Source of the DNA: Chitinivorax sp. B
GTDB taxonomy: Bacteria > Pseudomonadota > Gammaproteobacteria > Burkholderiales > SCOH01
Direction of reading: 5' to 3'
Assembly (NCBI RefSeq): GCF_005503445.1
Contig: NZ_SCOH01000025.1
Span: 22,501-86,500, forward strand
Length of the DNA stretch: 64,000 bases
The notes beneath the pieces were generated by a model. It did no database searches. It worked only from the letters and a program-made list of their open reading frames with translations, and was not told the DNA's origin. The position numbers and the translations under genes were made by a program. Below are positions 17,656 to 26,817 of the stretch, piece by piece; position 1 is the first letter of the stretch, and each line of letters starts with the position of its first letter.

Positions 17656-17698
17656 AAATAAGAAGTCTTCGATTAACGAAACAGGAAGAGGTTTAACA

Positions 17699-18265
17699 AT
17701 GTTTATGACCCCCGAGAAGTTAGCCGAATTACAAGAGATCAATCTGGGCAAGGCGATTCGCGTATCAAACATCGCACTGAGCGGCATTGAACGTTTGGTG
17801 AGTCTGCAATTGGAAGTGACCAAGAATCTGATCGCCGAAACTAGCGAACAGGCCAAGTCACTTGGCAAAATCAAAGACGTACAAGGCTTGGCATCATTGC
17901 AACAAGAAACCGCCAAGCCGTCGTTGGACAAAGCGCTGGATGTGGCCAAAAGCTTTTACGAAGCCGCTTCTGTGACGCAGGCTGAGTTTGCCAAGATCAT
18001 TGAAGAGGAAGTGGTCAACGCCAACAAGAATGTCGCTGAAATGATCGACAATCTGCAGAAATACGCTCCGGCTGGTTCGGAAGTGGCAATCAATGCCATC
18101 AAGACCGCTGTTGCTGCTGCTGCTGCGACTTACGACAATGTTACCAAGGCAGCACAACGTGTAACAACAGATCTGACTGAAGCAGGGGTGGTGGCAGCAA
18201 CATCTTCTGCCAAGGAAGTATCCGCAGCATCACGTAAGAAAGCACCCGCGACGGTCGAAGCGTGA
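17699..18265 (+). CDS. phaP: PHB granule-associated phasin
   Basis: A 188-residue phasin-family protein starting MFMTPEKLAELQEINLGKAI. A near-perfect GGAAGAGG ribosome site 8 nt upstream decides the ATG at 17699 over an earlier in-frame ATG. The protein is helical with heptad-like patterns (SGIERLVSLQLEVTKNLIAE) and an Ala-rich C-terminus ending in basic residues. Phasins coat polyhydroxybutyrate granules and control their size. No pha synthesis genes are in the window. A hairpin terminator follows. Confidence 0.93.
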   Translation: MFMTPEKLAELQEINLGKAIRVSNIALSGIERLVSLQLEVTKNLIAETSEQAKSLGKIKDVQGLASLQQETAKPSLDKALDVAKSFYEAASVTQAEFAKIIEEEVVNANKNVAEMIDNLQKYAPAGSEVAINAIKTAVAAAAATYDNVTKAAQRVTTDLTEAGVVAATSSAKEVSAASRKKAPATVEA

Positions 18266-18293
18266 GTTAGGCTGATTGGATATGATTCAATAG

Positions 18294-18321
18294 ACCGGGC
18301 GTAAGCCCGGTTTATTGTTTT
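18294..18321 (+). terminator. Terminator after the phasin gene
   Basis: Stem ACCGGGC (18294-18300), loop GTAA, stem GCCCGGT (18305-18311), then a T-rich tail. Confidence 0.85.
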
Positions 18322-18436
18322 TAACATGTCTCTGTGTGAATGTATTGTCGGGTTAATAGGTGGCCAGTGCTGTGATTCATTGATGCGGCATACTGCCTTG
18401 GCTACATGAATCTCTTCTGGCCCCAATCGTGGCATA

Positions 18437-20653
18437 ATGCCGGGCATGGTTTCCGTTACCCGCCCGATTACTCCTTCCAAGGATGTCCAGCCTGATCGCC
18501 AGGCGTTTCTGTCCCAATTGTCGGCACAATATGGTCTGACTGATTTGACGCAACTGGATCGTGCGCTGGAGATCATTACCCCGCGTTACGCTGGCATGTG
18601 CCTTGTCGAAACAGGCGAGGCTTTGTTACCACACGCGCTTGGTACGGCAGCGATCACAGCACAGCTGAAACTGGATGCAGATGCCGTGGTGGCGTCTATG
18701 CTGTTTGCCTGGCCAGATTGTGAAGAAAATTGGCGTGAGCAATGCATTGAGGTTTTTGGTGAAACAGTTACCAAGCTGATCGATGGTATTGGTCGGGTTC
18801 GCAAAATCCAGGAATTGCAGCGTCTGGATACTCCGTCATTGAAGCAGGATGAACGCCACGCACAGGCTGAGGCTTTGCGCAAAATGCTGCTGGCGATGGT
18901 GGAGGATATTCGGGCAGTACTGATCAAACTGGCATGGCGGACCCAGACCATGCATTATCTGTCCGAAGTTGACGCCGATACCGCTCGCATGGTTGCGCGC
19001 GAAACCCTGGATGTGTTTGCGCCGTTGGCGAATCGTTTGGGTGTATGGCAAATAAAATGGGAGCTGGAGGATCTGGCTTTCCGTTATCTGGAGCCGCAGC
19101 TTTACAAGAAAATTGCCAAGTTGCTGGATGAGAAGCGACTGGATCGTGAGCAGTTCATTGCAGATGTGCTGGCTACCTTGCGCTCGGAATTGGCGAAGGC
19201 TGGCATCAATGGTGAGGTTACCGGACGTCCCAAGCATATTTACAGCATCTACAAAAAGATGCAGAAAAAGAACTTGGATTTCTCCGAAGTCTATGATGTG
19301 CGTGCAGTGCGTGTGTTGGTGGAGGACATCAAGGACTGCTATACCGTGCTGGGCATGGTACATAATCTCTGGCAACCGATTCCTGGCGAGTTTGATGACT
19401 ACATTGCCCAGCCCAAGGGCAATTTTTATCGGTCTTTGCATACCGCTGTGGTGGGTCCAAATGATAAAGCCGTTGAGGTGCAGATTCGGACCTTCGACAT
19501 GCACCGCCATGCCGAATTGGGTGTGGCGGCACATTGGCGCTACAAAGAAGGTGGCAAGCAGGATCCAAAATACGAAGAAAAGATCGCTTGGCTACGGCAG
19601 ATTCTGGAATGGCGCGATGAAGTGGCGGACGTGGGTGATTTGGCCCATCAGTTCCGTACAGAGCTGTTCCAGGACAGTGTCTATGTGCTAACCCCGCAAG
19701 GCAAGGTGGTGGCATTGCCCAAGGGTTCAACACCTGTTGATTTTGCCTACCATGTCCATACCGATCTGGGCCACCGCTGCCGTGGTGCTAAGGTTGACGG
19801 TAAAATCATCCCTCTGGATACCCCGTTGGAGAACGGCCAGCGTATTGAGATCCTGGCCGCCAAACAAGGTGGGCCCAGTGTCGATTGGTTGCACCGTGGC
19901 TTCCTGAAAAGCCCGCGTGCCATGCAGAAGGTGCGGGCGTGGATACGTGCTCAGCATATTGATGTGGCCATCAATGAAGGGCGTCAGGTTTTCGAGCGCG
20001 AAGTGGCTCGCCAAGGAATTACCCAGCCTAAGCAAGAGCAAATTGCCGATAAGTTGGGGTACCCGAATGTCGACGAGTTTTTTAAAGCCCTTGGACATGA
20101 TGAAATTGGTCTTCGTCAATTAGCAACAGTCTTACATAGCTGTGTAGAACCGGTACAGGAAGCACCCGTTGAACCTGCGCAATTGGTTCGGCAGCCACGT
20201 GCACCAAGACATGGTCAAGGAGTGTTGATTGTCGGTGTCGACAAGTTGATGACTCAGTTGGCCAAATGTTGTAAGCCTGTTCCGCCGGATGACATTATTG
20301 GTTTTGTGACGCGTGGCCGTGGTATCAGTATCCATCGTAGTCATTGCCTGACCCTGAAGCGCTTGTCGGTCAACGCACCGGAGCGGCTGATTGAAGCCAG
20401 TTGGGGCGCGCGACAGGATACGGTGTTCCCGGTGGAGATCGAGGTGGCAGCGCACGATCGTCAAAGCCTGTTACGTGATATCTCGGATGCAATCATGCGG
20501 GACAAGGTCAACATCACAGCAGCCAATACCATGTCAAAAGATCATCGTGCTTTCATGCGTTTCACTGTGGAAATCCGCGATGCAGAGCAATTACGCCGCG
20601 TTACCACGCTGATTCGTGATGTTCCGGGTGTCATTGATGTAACCCGCCGTTGA
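18437..20653 (+). CDS. relA: (p)ppGpp synthetase RelA
   Basis: A 738-residue RSH protein. The N-terminal HD domain is degenerate: the HDxxED hydrolase signature is absent (FAWPDCEENW at that place), as in RelA. The synthetase domain has VYDVRAVRVLVEDIKDCYTV and the acidic EFDDYIAQPK, the ExDD form that marks monofunctional RelA rather than SpoT. TGS (VYVLTPQGKVVALPKG), a zinc-finger CCKP region (LAKCCKPVPPDDIIGF) and a C-terminal ACT domain follow. It makes (p)ppGpp on stalled ribosomes. A second ATG lies three codons in; no clear ribosome site separates them. Confidence 0.96.
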   Translation: MPGMVSVTRPITPSKDVQPDRQAFLSQLSAQYGLTDLTQLDRALEIITPRYAGMCLVETGEALLPHALGTAAITAQLKLDADAVVASMLFAWPDCEENWREQCIEVFGETVTKLIDGIGRVRKIQELQRLDTPSLKQDERHAQAEALRKMLLAMVEDIRAVLIKLAWRTQTMHYLSEVDADTARMVARETLDVFAPLANRLGVWQIKWELEDLAFRYLEPQLYKKIAKLLDEKRLDREQFIADVLATLRSELAKAGINGEVTGRPKHIYSIYKKMQKKNLDFSEVYDVRAVRVLVEDIKDCYTVLGMVHNLWQPIPGEFDDYIAQPKGNFYRSLHTAVVGPNDKAVEVQIRTFDMHRHAELGVAAHWRYKEGGKQDPKYEEKIAWLRQILEWRDEVADVGDLAHQFRTELFQDSVYVLTPQGKVVALPKGSTPVDFAYHVHTDLGHRCRGAKVDGKIIPLDTPLENGQRIEILAAKQGGPSVDWLHRGFLKSPRAMQKVRAWIRAQHIDVAINEGRQVFEREVARQGITQPKQEQIADKLGYPNVDEFFKALGHDEIGLRQLATVLHSCVEPVQEAPVEPAQLVRQPRAPRHGQGVLIVGVDKLMTQLAKCCKPVPPDDIIGFVTRGRGISIHRSHCLTLKRLSVNAPERLIEASWGARQDTVFPVEIEVAAHDRQSLLRDISDAIMRDKVNITAANTMSKDHRAFMRFTVEIRDAEQLRRVTTLIRDVPGVIDVTRR

Positions 20654-20809
20654 TGACTGAACTTTGCGTCATAGTCAGTATGTATTGGTGATTTGAGTAG
20701 GGTTGCGCTATATCGGAAGTAACTGATTGGATTGACTGTTCGGTCATCATGCCAGCCCATGATGGCAATCAGGTCAAGTAGTAATCTTGAATAGGCAGGA
20801 GAGCGATGG

Positions 20810-21013
20810 ATGGATATCAATGGACTTAAGAGCTTCAATGCATCAATGTCCCAAACCTTGACACAGGTTACCAGTCAGATTTTCAGTGATGTTCGAAATG
20901 GTGCAGATCGGGTCGACGCCAAGAAGCAGCAGATCGCCGATGCCAGTCTGCAGCGTTTGCAAGATCAGGCCGCCCGTGCTGAGCAGCGCGGGCGGATTGA
21001 TATTTACGTGTGA
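20810..21013 (+). CDS. Small conserved-looking hypothetical protein (67 residues)
   Basis: MDINGLKSFNASMSQTLTQV begins a short, hydrophilic, probably helical product ending RGRIDIYV. An AGGAGAG ribosome site lies just upstream, which supports real translation. No signal peptide or membrane segment. It follows relA by 156 nt on the same strand. I do not recognise a family. Confidence 0.6.
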   Translation: MDINGLKSFNASMSQTLTQVTSQIFSDVRNGADRVDAKKQQIADASLQRLQDQAARAEQRGRIDIYV

Positions 21014-21134
21014 CCCTTGAGATCTATGTACCTTGGTAAGGTGCTGCCATCACCCTGCTGGGCAGGTAACGTAATCAGCTCTCTTCGGTGGAGGGGAGGG
21101 CTATTGCTCGTCCTAAAACCATCCCTATCACCAC

Positions 21135-22361
21135 TTACCCCAATAAAGTACTGAAGGGTAGGAACGACACCAAGTCGCCAGCTTGGATTGCCCGCCCGGA
21201 AGGCACATCTACTAGTCCATCGGCCCATACGCAAGAGGTCAGTACACCTGAGCCTTGGTGTGGGTAAAGGGTTGCTTCGGGTGTTCCTGTAACAGATGTG
21301 CTAAGTTGAGCGCGTAAGAATTCACGGCGTTTATCGGGTTTCAGCCAATCGAAACCCGCGGTTACCTTGAGTGGTGAACAGAGGTAATCGGTGGCGCCTT
21401 GGCGTTTCAGAATAAATGGCCGTACAAATAGCAAGAATGTGACGAAAGTGGAAACAGGATTGCCAGGCATGCCGATAAAAGGCGTGTCACCAATGTGGCC
21501 GAAGGCAAGGGGTTTGCCGGGCTTCATGGCGATGCGCCAGAGTGCGAGGTTCCCTTCTGCTTGAACCGCTGCTTTGACATGGTCTTCTTCACCAACTGAT
21601 ACACCACCACAGGTCAAGATCAGATCATGCCCGGTAGCTACCTGACGTAAAGCACCTCGGGTGGCTTCCAGATTGTCGGGGATATTACCGAGATCGGTAA
21701 TTTCACAACCCAGCTGGGTCAATAAGCCATGTAGTACATAGCGATTGGAGTTGTAAATCTGGCCTTCGGTCAGGGGGTGGCCTGGGGTAACCAGTTCATT
21801 ACCAGTAAACAGCATGGCCACCTTCAGGCGACTTGTGACTGGCAAATTAGGTAAGCCAACCGATGCTGCCAAGCCAAGTTGGGCTGCTCCTAGTCGTGTG
21901 CCTGCTGTCAGAATGATGCTGCCCTGGGATATGTCTTCACCCCGTCGGCGAATATGTTGACCCAGCCTCACTGGTTGCATGATCTTGATTGTTTCACCGT
22001 CGCTGACCGTATCTTCCTGCATTACAACTGCATCGCAGCCGTCCGGTATTGGGGCACCAGTAAAAATACGCGCTGCTGTCCCTTGTTGCAGCATCTGGCC
22101 TTGGCTGCCAGCGGGAATACGCTGGGTGACTTGCAGTTGTGGCAGTGTTTGTGCAGTCAGGTCGCTCATTCTGACAGCAAACCCATCCATGGCGCTGTTG
22201 TCATGAGGGGGGACATCCAAAGGTGAGATTTGGTCTCGCGCCAGCACGCGTTGAATTGCCAGTTGCAATGGTATCGATTCAACTACTTGAATCGGCCTAG
22301 CACTAGCTAACAGGGTATCCAGTGCTTCGTCTACAGTGAGGAATGTCGGGTTCGGTGTCAT
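21135..22361 (-). CDS. moeA: Molybdopterin molybdenumtransferase MoeA
   Basis: A 408-residue protein of normal length. Conserved parts: PPHDNSAMDGFAVR near residue 50, GAPIPDGCDAVVMQED near 110, LFTGNELVTPG near 185, LTCGGVSVGEEDHVK near 255, and FGHIGDTPFIGMPGNPVS near 295. MoeA inserts molybdate into adenylylated molybdopterin. It overlaps mobB by 4 nt at its start and is the last gene of the leftward HDOD-mobB-moeA operon. An acidic PPHDNSAMDG motif is intact. Confidence 0.97.
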   Translation of the reverse strand: MTPNPTFLTVDEALDTLLASARPIQVVESIPLQLAIQRVLARDQISPLDVPPHDNSAMDGFAVRMSDLTAQTLPQLQVTQRIPAGSQGQMLQQGTAARIFTGAPIPDGCDAVVMQEDTVSDGETIKIMQPVRLGQHIRRRGEDISQGSIILTAGTRLGAAQLGLAASVGLPNLPVTSRLKVAMLFTGNELVTPGHPLTEGQIYNSNRYVLHGLLTQLGCEITDLGNIPDNLEATRGALRQVATGHDLILTCGGVSVGEEDHVKAAVQAEGNLALWRIAMKPGKPLAFGHIGDTPFIGMPGNPVSTFVTFLLFVRPFILKRQGATDYLCSPLKVTAGFDWLKPDKRREFLRAQLSTSVTGTPEATLYPHQGSGVLTSCVWADGLVDVPSGRAIQAGDLVSFLPFSTLLG

Positions 22362-22849
22362 GGTTGAACCTGTGAATAGATGAAGGCAGCGATGGTTTCT
22401 GCCTGATTCAGGTCGAAAAGTGGCAATGAAATTGTGATCCGACTGTCAGTTGCGACCGCCACAATATTGGGGTCGTTCGGGTGTAGTAGCGGTTTCCCAA
22501 GGCTGACGCGGTGGATTTCCAGCTTGGGAATGGGCTCCAGTTTAAATCCTTCGACCAGTACCAAGTCGCAGGGAGATAGCTTCGAGACCAACTCTTGCAG
22601 TGTAGGGGGAGGGAATTCCCGTAGTTCATGTAACAAGGCCCAACGTTGGCCTCCACTGAGTAGCACTTCTGAAGCACCCGCTTGACGGTGCCGCCAACTA
22701 TCTTTGCCAGGTTGATCTAGGTCAAAGTCATGATGCGTATGTTTGATCAGCGAAACTCGAAGACCATAAGCAACAAGCTGCGGGAGCAATTGCTCAATCA
22801 GCGTGGTTTTGCCACTGCCGGACCAGCCGGCAAAGCCAAATACCTTCAT
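22358..22849 (-). CDS. mobB: Molybdopterin-guanine dinucleotide biosynthesis protein MobB
   Basis: A 163-residue GTP-binding protein. MKVFGFAGWSGSGKTTLIEQ is the P-loop start, followed by HTHHDFDLDQPGKDSWRHRQ and LVEGFKLEPIPKLEIHR, both typical of MobB. It helps MobA make the guanine dinucleotide form of the molybdenum cofactor. It overlaps both neighbours by 4 nt (ATGA on each side), so HDOD protein, MobB and MoeA are translationally coupled. No mobA is in view. Confidence 0.95.
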   Translation of the reverse strand: MKVFGFAGWSGSGKTTLIEQLLPQLVAYGLRVSLIKHTHHDFDLDQPGKDSWRHRQAGASEVLLSGGQRWALLHELREFPPPTLQELVSKLSPCDLVLVEGFKLEPIPKLEIHRVSLGKPLLHPNDPNIVAVATDSRITISLPLFDLNQAETIAAFIYSQVQP

Positions 22850-23703
22850 TCCTGTCCTTGTTGTTCCAGCATTTGTTGGATGGCATCACCCAGATCTTCA
22901 AATTCATCATTCATCAGATGCAAGTGATCCAATACTGCCCGACCAATCCGTGGCCATTCCTGATCCCGTGGCAGATTTAGAAAGCCATGGGCAATCTGCT
23001 CCGCCAGCTTTGCCAATGCTACCAAGGTCCTTACCTCGTCAGATATCTCATTGCTGGGTTCACTGAACAGGGTGGCGTCGTGATGGGTCAGAATCCCTTG
23101 GGCAATCGTATCTGGCAAGTACCAGCAGCGGGCTACCAGATACCCAATGGCAGCGTGTTGCGTACCATGTCGTTCCATTTCAACTGTAGTAAACGCTTTG
23201 TTGCGTGAAGCATAGGCCAAGTCCAAAGTATCCCGATAGTGCTTGAAACGCGCCAGCAATAAAGGTATGCCACAGTTTTGGAACAAACCGAAGGTATAGG
23301 CTTGTTCTCGAATCGATAGGTTGAGCTGGGTAGCCAGAAACGCGGTGACTTGAGCATCCAGCGCTGCCATATCCCAAAAACGCTCGACATGGTAGTTGCC
23401 TTGGTAGCTGAGTGTATTGCGCAAAGCCAGGTTGGATGCTAGTTGTACGGCATTGTCAACACCCAGTAATACCACTGCATGGGGTACAGAGGACACTCGC
23501 TGTGGTAAACCAAAAAAAGGTGAATTCACGGTTTTCAGCATAGCGGCAGACAGGCCGACATCCTGGCAGATAATGTCGGCAATCTTGGTCGGTTCCGGAT
23601 CATTGCATTGTTGAGCCTCCAGCAACGCCAGCATGATGCTGGGTCTGGGCGGAATGACGATACCTCGCAATAACTGGTCGGATTCTTGGGGCGAAATCTG
23701 CAT
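22846..23703 (-). CDS. HDOD-domain signalling protein
   Basis: About 285 residues from ATG 23703 (MQISPQESDQLLRGIVIPPR). HDOD features: KIADIICQDVGLSAAMLKTV, then NSPFFGLPQRVSSVPHAVVL and LLGVDNAVQLASNLALRNTL. HDOD domains are catalytically inactive relatives of HD hydrolases and act in signalling. It is the first gene of a tight operon with mobB and moeA. The upstream in-frame start at 23757 gives a poor extra segment. Confidence 0.9.
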   Translation of the reverse strand: MQISPQESDQLLRGIVIPPRPSIMLALLEAQQCNDPEPTKIADIICQDVGLSAAMLKTVNSPFFGLPQRVSSVPHAVVLLGVDNAVQLASNLALRNTLSYQGNYHVERFWDMAALDAQVTAFLATQLNLSIREQAYTFGLFQNCGIPLLLARFKHYRDTLDLAYASRNKAFTTVEMERHGTQHAAIGYLVARCWYLPDTIAQGILTHHDATLFSEPSNEISDEVRTLVALAKLAEQIAHGFLNLPRDQEWPRIGRAVLDHLHLMNDEFEDLGDAIQQMLEQQGQE

Positions 23704-23869
23704 GGCAGGCTCAGCGAATGGTCTATGTTGAATTCTAACGCATAATCGATGCCGCAAAGGGTATGTCAGGGCACGTTTTATTGCGGTGCATCAAGAGGTG
23801 GGTCGTATTTGGTGTTGCCAGTCCATGACCTTGGTCATTGGCGCTTGGTTATGTGTAGCTGATGCAAGT

Positions 23870-24811
23870 CTACTTGGTCTGTGCTGGCTTCAGTCTGAAC
23901 ACGCCAGCCATGATGAGCACCATGCCGATGATCTGCCAAGATGACAATGACTCTCCCAGCCACCACCACGCAAACAGCATGGTCAAGGCTGGCCCAAGTG
24001 AGCCAATAGATGCGGCTTCTGAAGTACCCATGCGGCGAATGGCCTGGGCTAGTGCCCAGATAGGCAATACGGTGGAGAATATCGCCATTGCTGCGGCATA
24101 GCACCAAACCATGGGTGGGAGGTCGGTAAGCGACTGGCTTGATGATGTTGCTGCCCAATGAATCAGAACCATGATGCAGGATGTGCCGCCAGTTAGGCCG
24201 GTCAGTCTCATGGCGCCAAGCTGGGCGACCACTTTACCGGTGCCCACATAATAGAAAGCATAGGTGATGGCGCTGGCCAGCACCCAGGCGCCACCAATCC
24301 AAGCCTTTTCCAGCGAGCCAGCTTGCAGGTCATGGCCAAATGCGATGGTCAGGCCCAGGTAACATAGTCCAATCGCTTGCCAAGCGCGTTTACTGGGTGG
24401 CTGCTTGAGCCATACGGCTTGGATCAACAACACCATGGTTGGGTATAGGTAAAGGATCAAGCGTTCCAAGGCAGCTGAGATGTATCTCAAGCCTTGAAAA
24501 TCAAACCAGCTGGACAGGTAATAGCCCAGGCAACCCAAAGTTGCAATTTGTAACATCAATTGCCAAGTGAGTGGGCTTGCTTTCGGTGAGTGGCCCGCCT
24601 GCGTCATCCACGCAAAAAATGGGAAAGCAATCATCATGCGCATCACCAAGAGCGTGGTGGCATCAATCGATGCTGCCAGATATGCAAGTTTTACGAAGAT
24701 AGCTTTCATGGAGAATCCAAATGCCGCCAGGATCGCCCAGGTGCGGCCATCAACTTGATGTAGCCAGTTGGTTGGATGGGGGGTGTCAGAGGTGGGTGAG
24801 TTCATGTGCAT
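23870..24811 (-). CDS. EamA/DMT-family membrane transporter
   Basis: About 313 residues with roughly ten hydrophobic segments in two EamA repeats (for example TWAILAAFGFSMKAIFVKLA, YYLSSWFDFQGLRYISAAL, ATIFSTVLP-like and GPALTMLFAWWWLGE segments). The C-terminal repeat holds the typical LGE motif (WWWLGESLSSWQIIGMVLIM). The substrate of such drug/metabolite transporters cannot be told from sequence. Several start codons are close together (24823 TTG, 24811 and 24805 ATG). It appears monocistronic. Confidence 0.9.
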   Translation of the reverse strand: MHMNSPTSDTPHPTNWLHQVDGRTWAILAAFGFSMKAIFVKLAYLAASIDATTLLVMRMMIAFPFFAWMTQAGHSPKASPLTWQLMLQIATLGCLGYYLSSWFDFQGLRYISAALERLILYLYPTMVLLIQAVWLKQPPSKRAWQAIGLCYLGLTIAFGHDLQAGSLEKAWIGGAWVLASAITYAFYYVGTGKVVAQLGAMRLTGLTGGTSCIMVLIHWAATSSSQSLTDLPPMVWCYAAAMAIFSTVLPIWALAQAIRRMGTSEAASIGSLGPALTMLFAWWWLGESLSSWQIIGMVLIMAGVFRLKPAQTK

Positions 24812-24938
24812 ACTGCGTAGCAATCAGATGGCCTGGTATCGGGCTCATGTTGTACCCTTTGTGGGACAGGGGCATTAGCCTATCGTTTATTCATGCTGAA
24901 TGCAGTATCTTTCGCAGATTGAGTGAAAACTCTTGAGG

Positions 24939-25442
24939 TCAAATGCTGGCCACTGGCGACCTGAGTGCATCTCTCAATAACAACCATTGCCTCAGTTTTG
25001 TTTCAAAAGAGATGGTCAAGGCAGGGCTGGAAGATGGGAGAATCAGCGTAGGCAGCCCGCGAGCACTGACTTGTTTGGCTTGCTTGCCAGCGGTTTTGCC
25101 GTTGAAGGCCACTAGGGCGAGTTGCGGAAGTTGGTCAATCAACGTGTCCAGATTGTTGTGGCGATGGTCGCGAATTTGGCTGTCCAAGCTACCCTGGCGC
25201 ATTGCGTCTGCGATGACATCCCATATGGCAATCTGGCTGACTTGAAGGGTTGCCAGCTTGTCCGCGTAGGTAAGTTCATGGAGGGGTATGCTCAATACTT
25301 CGCCCATCAATAGCCAGAACTGATTGCGTGGGTGGGCATAATACTGCCCGGCCGCCAACGAGGCTTCACCGGGCAGACTGCCAAGTATTAGCAGTCGTGC
25401 GTCGGATGTGATTATGGGCGGGAAGCTAGATTTGCGTTGCAC
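24939..25442 (-). CDS. DNA-deoxyinosine (hypoxanthine) glycosylase, UDG superfamily
   Basis: A 167-residue protein starting at GTG. The motif LGSLPGEASLAAGQYYAHPR followed by NQFW is the signature of family 6 uracil-DNA-glycosylase relatives that remove hypoxanthine from DNA. Later parts IAIWDVIADAMRQGSLDSQI and LPSSSPA match the C-terminal motif region. It would start base excision repair of deaminated adenine. It begins 12 nt after the stop of the MoxR gene, so they are likely co-transcribed. The pairing has no obvious functional reason. Confidence 0.88.
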   Translation of the reverse strand: MQRKSSFPPIITSDARLLILGSLPGEASLAAGQYYAHPRNQFWLLMGEVLSIPLHELTYADKLATLQVSQIAIWDVIADAMRQGSLDSQIRDHRHNNLDTLIDQLPQLALVAFNGKTAGKQAKQVSARGLPTLILPSSSPALTISFETKLRQWLLLRDALRSPVASI

Positions 25443-25454
25443 TGAATGAACGCA

Positions 25455-26303
25455 TCAGCCTTTTCGGGACTTGACCATGGAAATCAGTCGTTCAAACAGG
25501 CTCACGTCCTGCTCGTTCTTCAGTAGCGCGCCAGCCAACGGCGGGATGATCATTCCGGAATCCTGGCTTTTCAGTATCTCGGCGGGAATATCTTCAGCCA
25601 TCAATAGTTTTAGCCAATCCAGCAGCTCGGATGTTGAGGGTTTCTTTTTAATGCCTGGCAGCTCACGAATCGCGAAAAACAGTTCCAGGGCCTCTTTAAG
25701 TAGATCCTGCTTCAGGTGCGGGTAATGTACCGAGATGATCTGCTGCATGGTGAGCTTGTCTGGGAAGCGGATGTAATGGAAGAAGCAGCGGCGTAAGAAG
25801 GCATCCGGTAGTTCTTTCTCATTATTGGATGTGATGATGATGACCGGGCGTGTACGGGCAACAACGGTCTGTCGCGTCTCATAGACAAAGAACTCCATCC
25901 GGTCGAGTTCGCGCAGCAGGTCGTTGGGGAATTCAATGTCTGCCTTGTCAATTTCATCTATCAGTAGCACCGACTGTTGGTTTCCTTCAAAGGCTTCCCA
26001 CAACTTACCTTTGATGATGTAGTTGCCAATGTCTTTGACCCGTTCATCACCTAGTTGAGAGTCGCGCAAACGGGAAACAGCGTCATACTCATACAGGCCT
26101 TGTTGTGCCTTGGTGGTGGATTTGATGTGCCATTGAATCAAAGGCAGGCCCAATGCTGCTGCGACTTCTTCTGCCAACATGGTCTTCCCTGTACCTGGTT
26201 CACCTTTGATGAGCAATGGCCGCTGAAGGGTAATAGCAGCATTGACAGCCATCATCAGATCGGGCGTTGCAACGTAGGAATCAGTACCGGTAAAACGTGT
26301 CAT
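25455..26303 (-). CDS. MoxR-family AAA+ ATPase
   Basis: A 282-residue protein. Walker A GEPGTGKTMLAEEV lies near residue 36, Walker B VLLIDEIDKADIEFPNDLLR near 115, sensor 1 ITSNNEKELPDAFLRRCFF near 155, and the C-terminal lid follows. MoxR ATPases usually work with a von Willebrand A-domain (CoxE-like) partner encoded next door, acting as metal-enzyme assembly chaperones. No such partner is visible here; the next gene is the DNA glycosylase. The upstream neighbour TerB-like gene is about 100 nt away. Confidence 0.93.
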   Translation of the reverse strand: MTRFTGTDSYVATPDLMMAVNAAITLQRPLLIKGEPGTGKTMLAEEVAAALGLPLIQWHIKSTTKAQQGLYEYDAVSRLRDSQLGDERVKDIGNYIIKGKLWEAFEGNQQSVLLIDEIDKADIEFPNDLLRELDRMEFFVYETRQTVVARTRPVIIITSNNEKELPDAFLRRCFFHYIRFPDKLTMQQIISVHYPHLKQDLLKEALELFFAIRELPGIKKKPSTSELLDWLKLLMAEDIPAEILKSQDSGMIIPPLAGALLKNEQDVSLFERLISMVKSRKG

Positions 26304-26400
26304 GGCAGATTTTCATCTAAAAAACGAACAAGCGCTTGATTGTAGCGTAGGGTAAAGCAAGTAGAAACCATCAGGGCTACTGAATGTAGCCCAGACAGGA

Positions 26401-26817
26401 TTATTCGTCTGCAAAGGCGGTTTGCAGATCTTCCAATGTCAAATGCCAATGATCGAGCATGTGCGTGAATATCGCCATTTCCACATCACTGAAATCGGCA
26501 TCTGCCTTGGATAGATCCAATACCATGGCGCATAGCAGCAGCCGTTTTTTTGGCTCGTCGACAGCATCCAGCAATTCATCGATACGTACTCGATCCACAA
26601 GGTGGATTGTGCCATCTGGATCTGCAGACTGTTCCAATTCCTCGCAGTACTGATGCAGGACTTCGATGAACTGCTTGCGGGATAGACCTAGTACATCATA
26701 AAGCTTGAGTTTTTCGAGCAATTCCAGCTCACGGTCATCCATATTGCCATCGGCAATCATAAGCATGGCAAGGATGCGGGCCATTGCCTCTGGGCTGTTT
26801 TGCGGGAAAGGGGTCAT
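26401..26817 (-). CDS. TerB-like protein
   Basis: A 138-residue helical protein. LAMLMIADGNMDDRELELLE resembles the metal-binding first helix region of TerB-type domains, and the second half repeats an acidic helix (DFSDVEMAIFTHML). TerB domains occur in tellurite-resistance and stress proteins; the role of single-domain forms is unclear. Its start overlaps the upstream thioesterase stop by 4 nt, so these two form an operon. Confidence 0.8.
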   Translation of the reverse strand: MTPFPQNSPEAMARILAMLMIADGNMDDRELELLEKLKLYDVLGLSRKQFIEVLHQYCEELEQSADPDGTIHLVDRVRIDELLDAVDEPKKRLLLCAMVLDLSKADADFSDVEMAIFTHMLDHWHLTLEDLQTAFADE

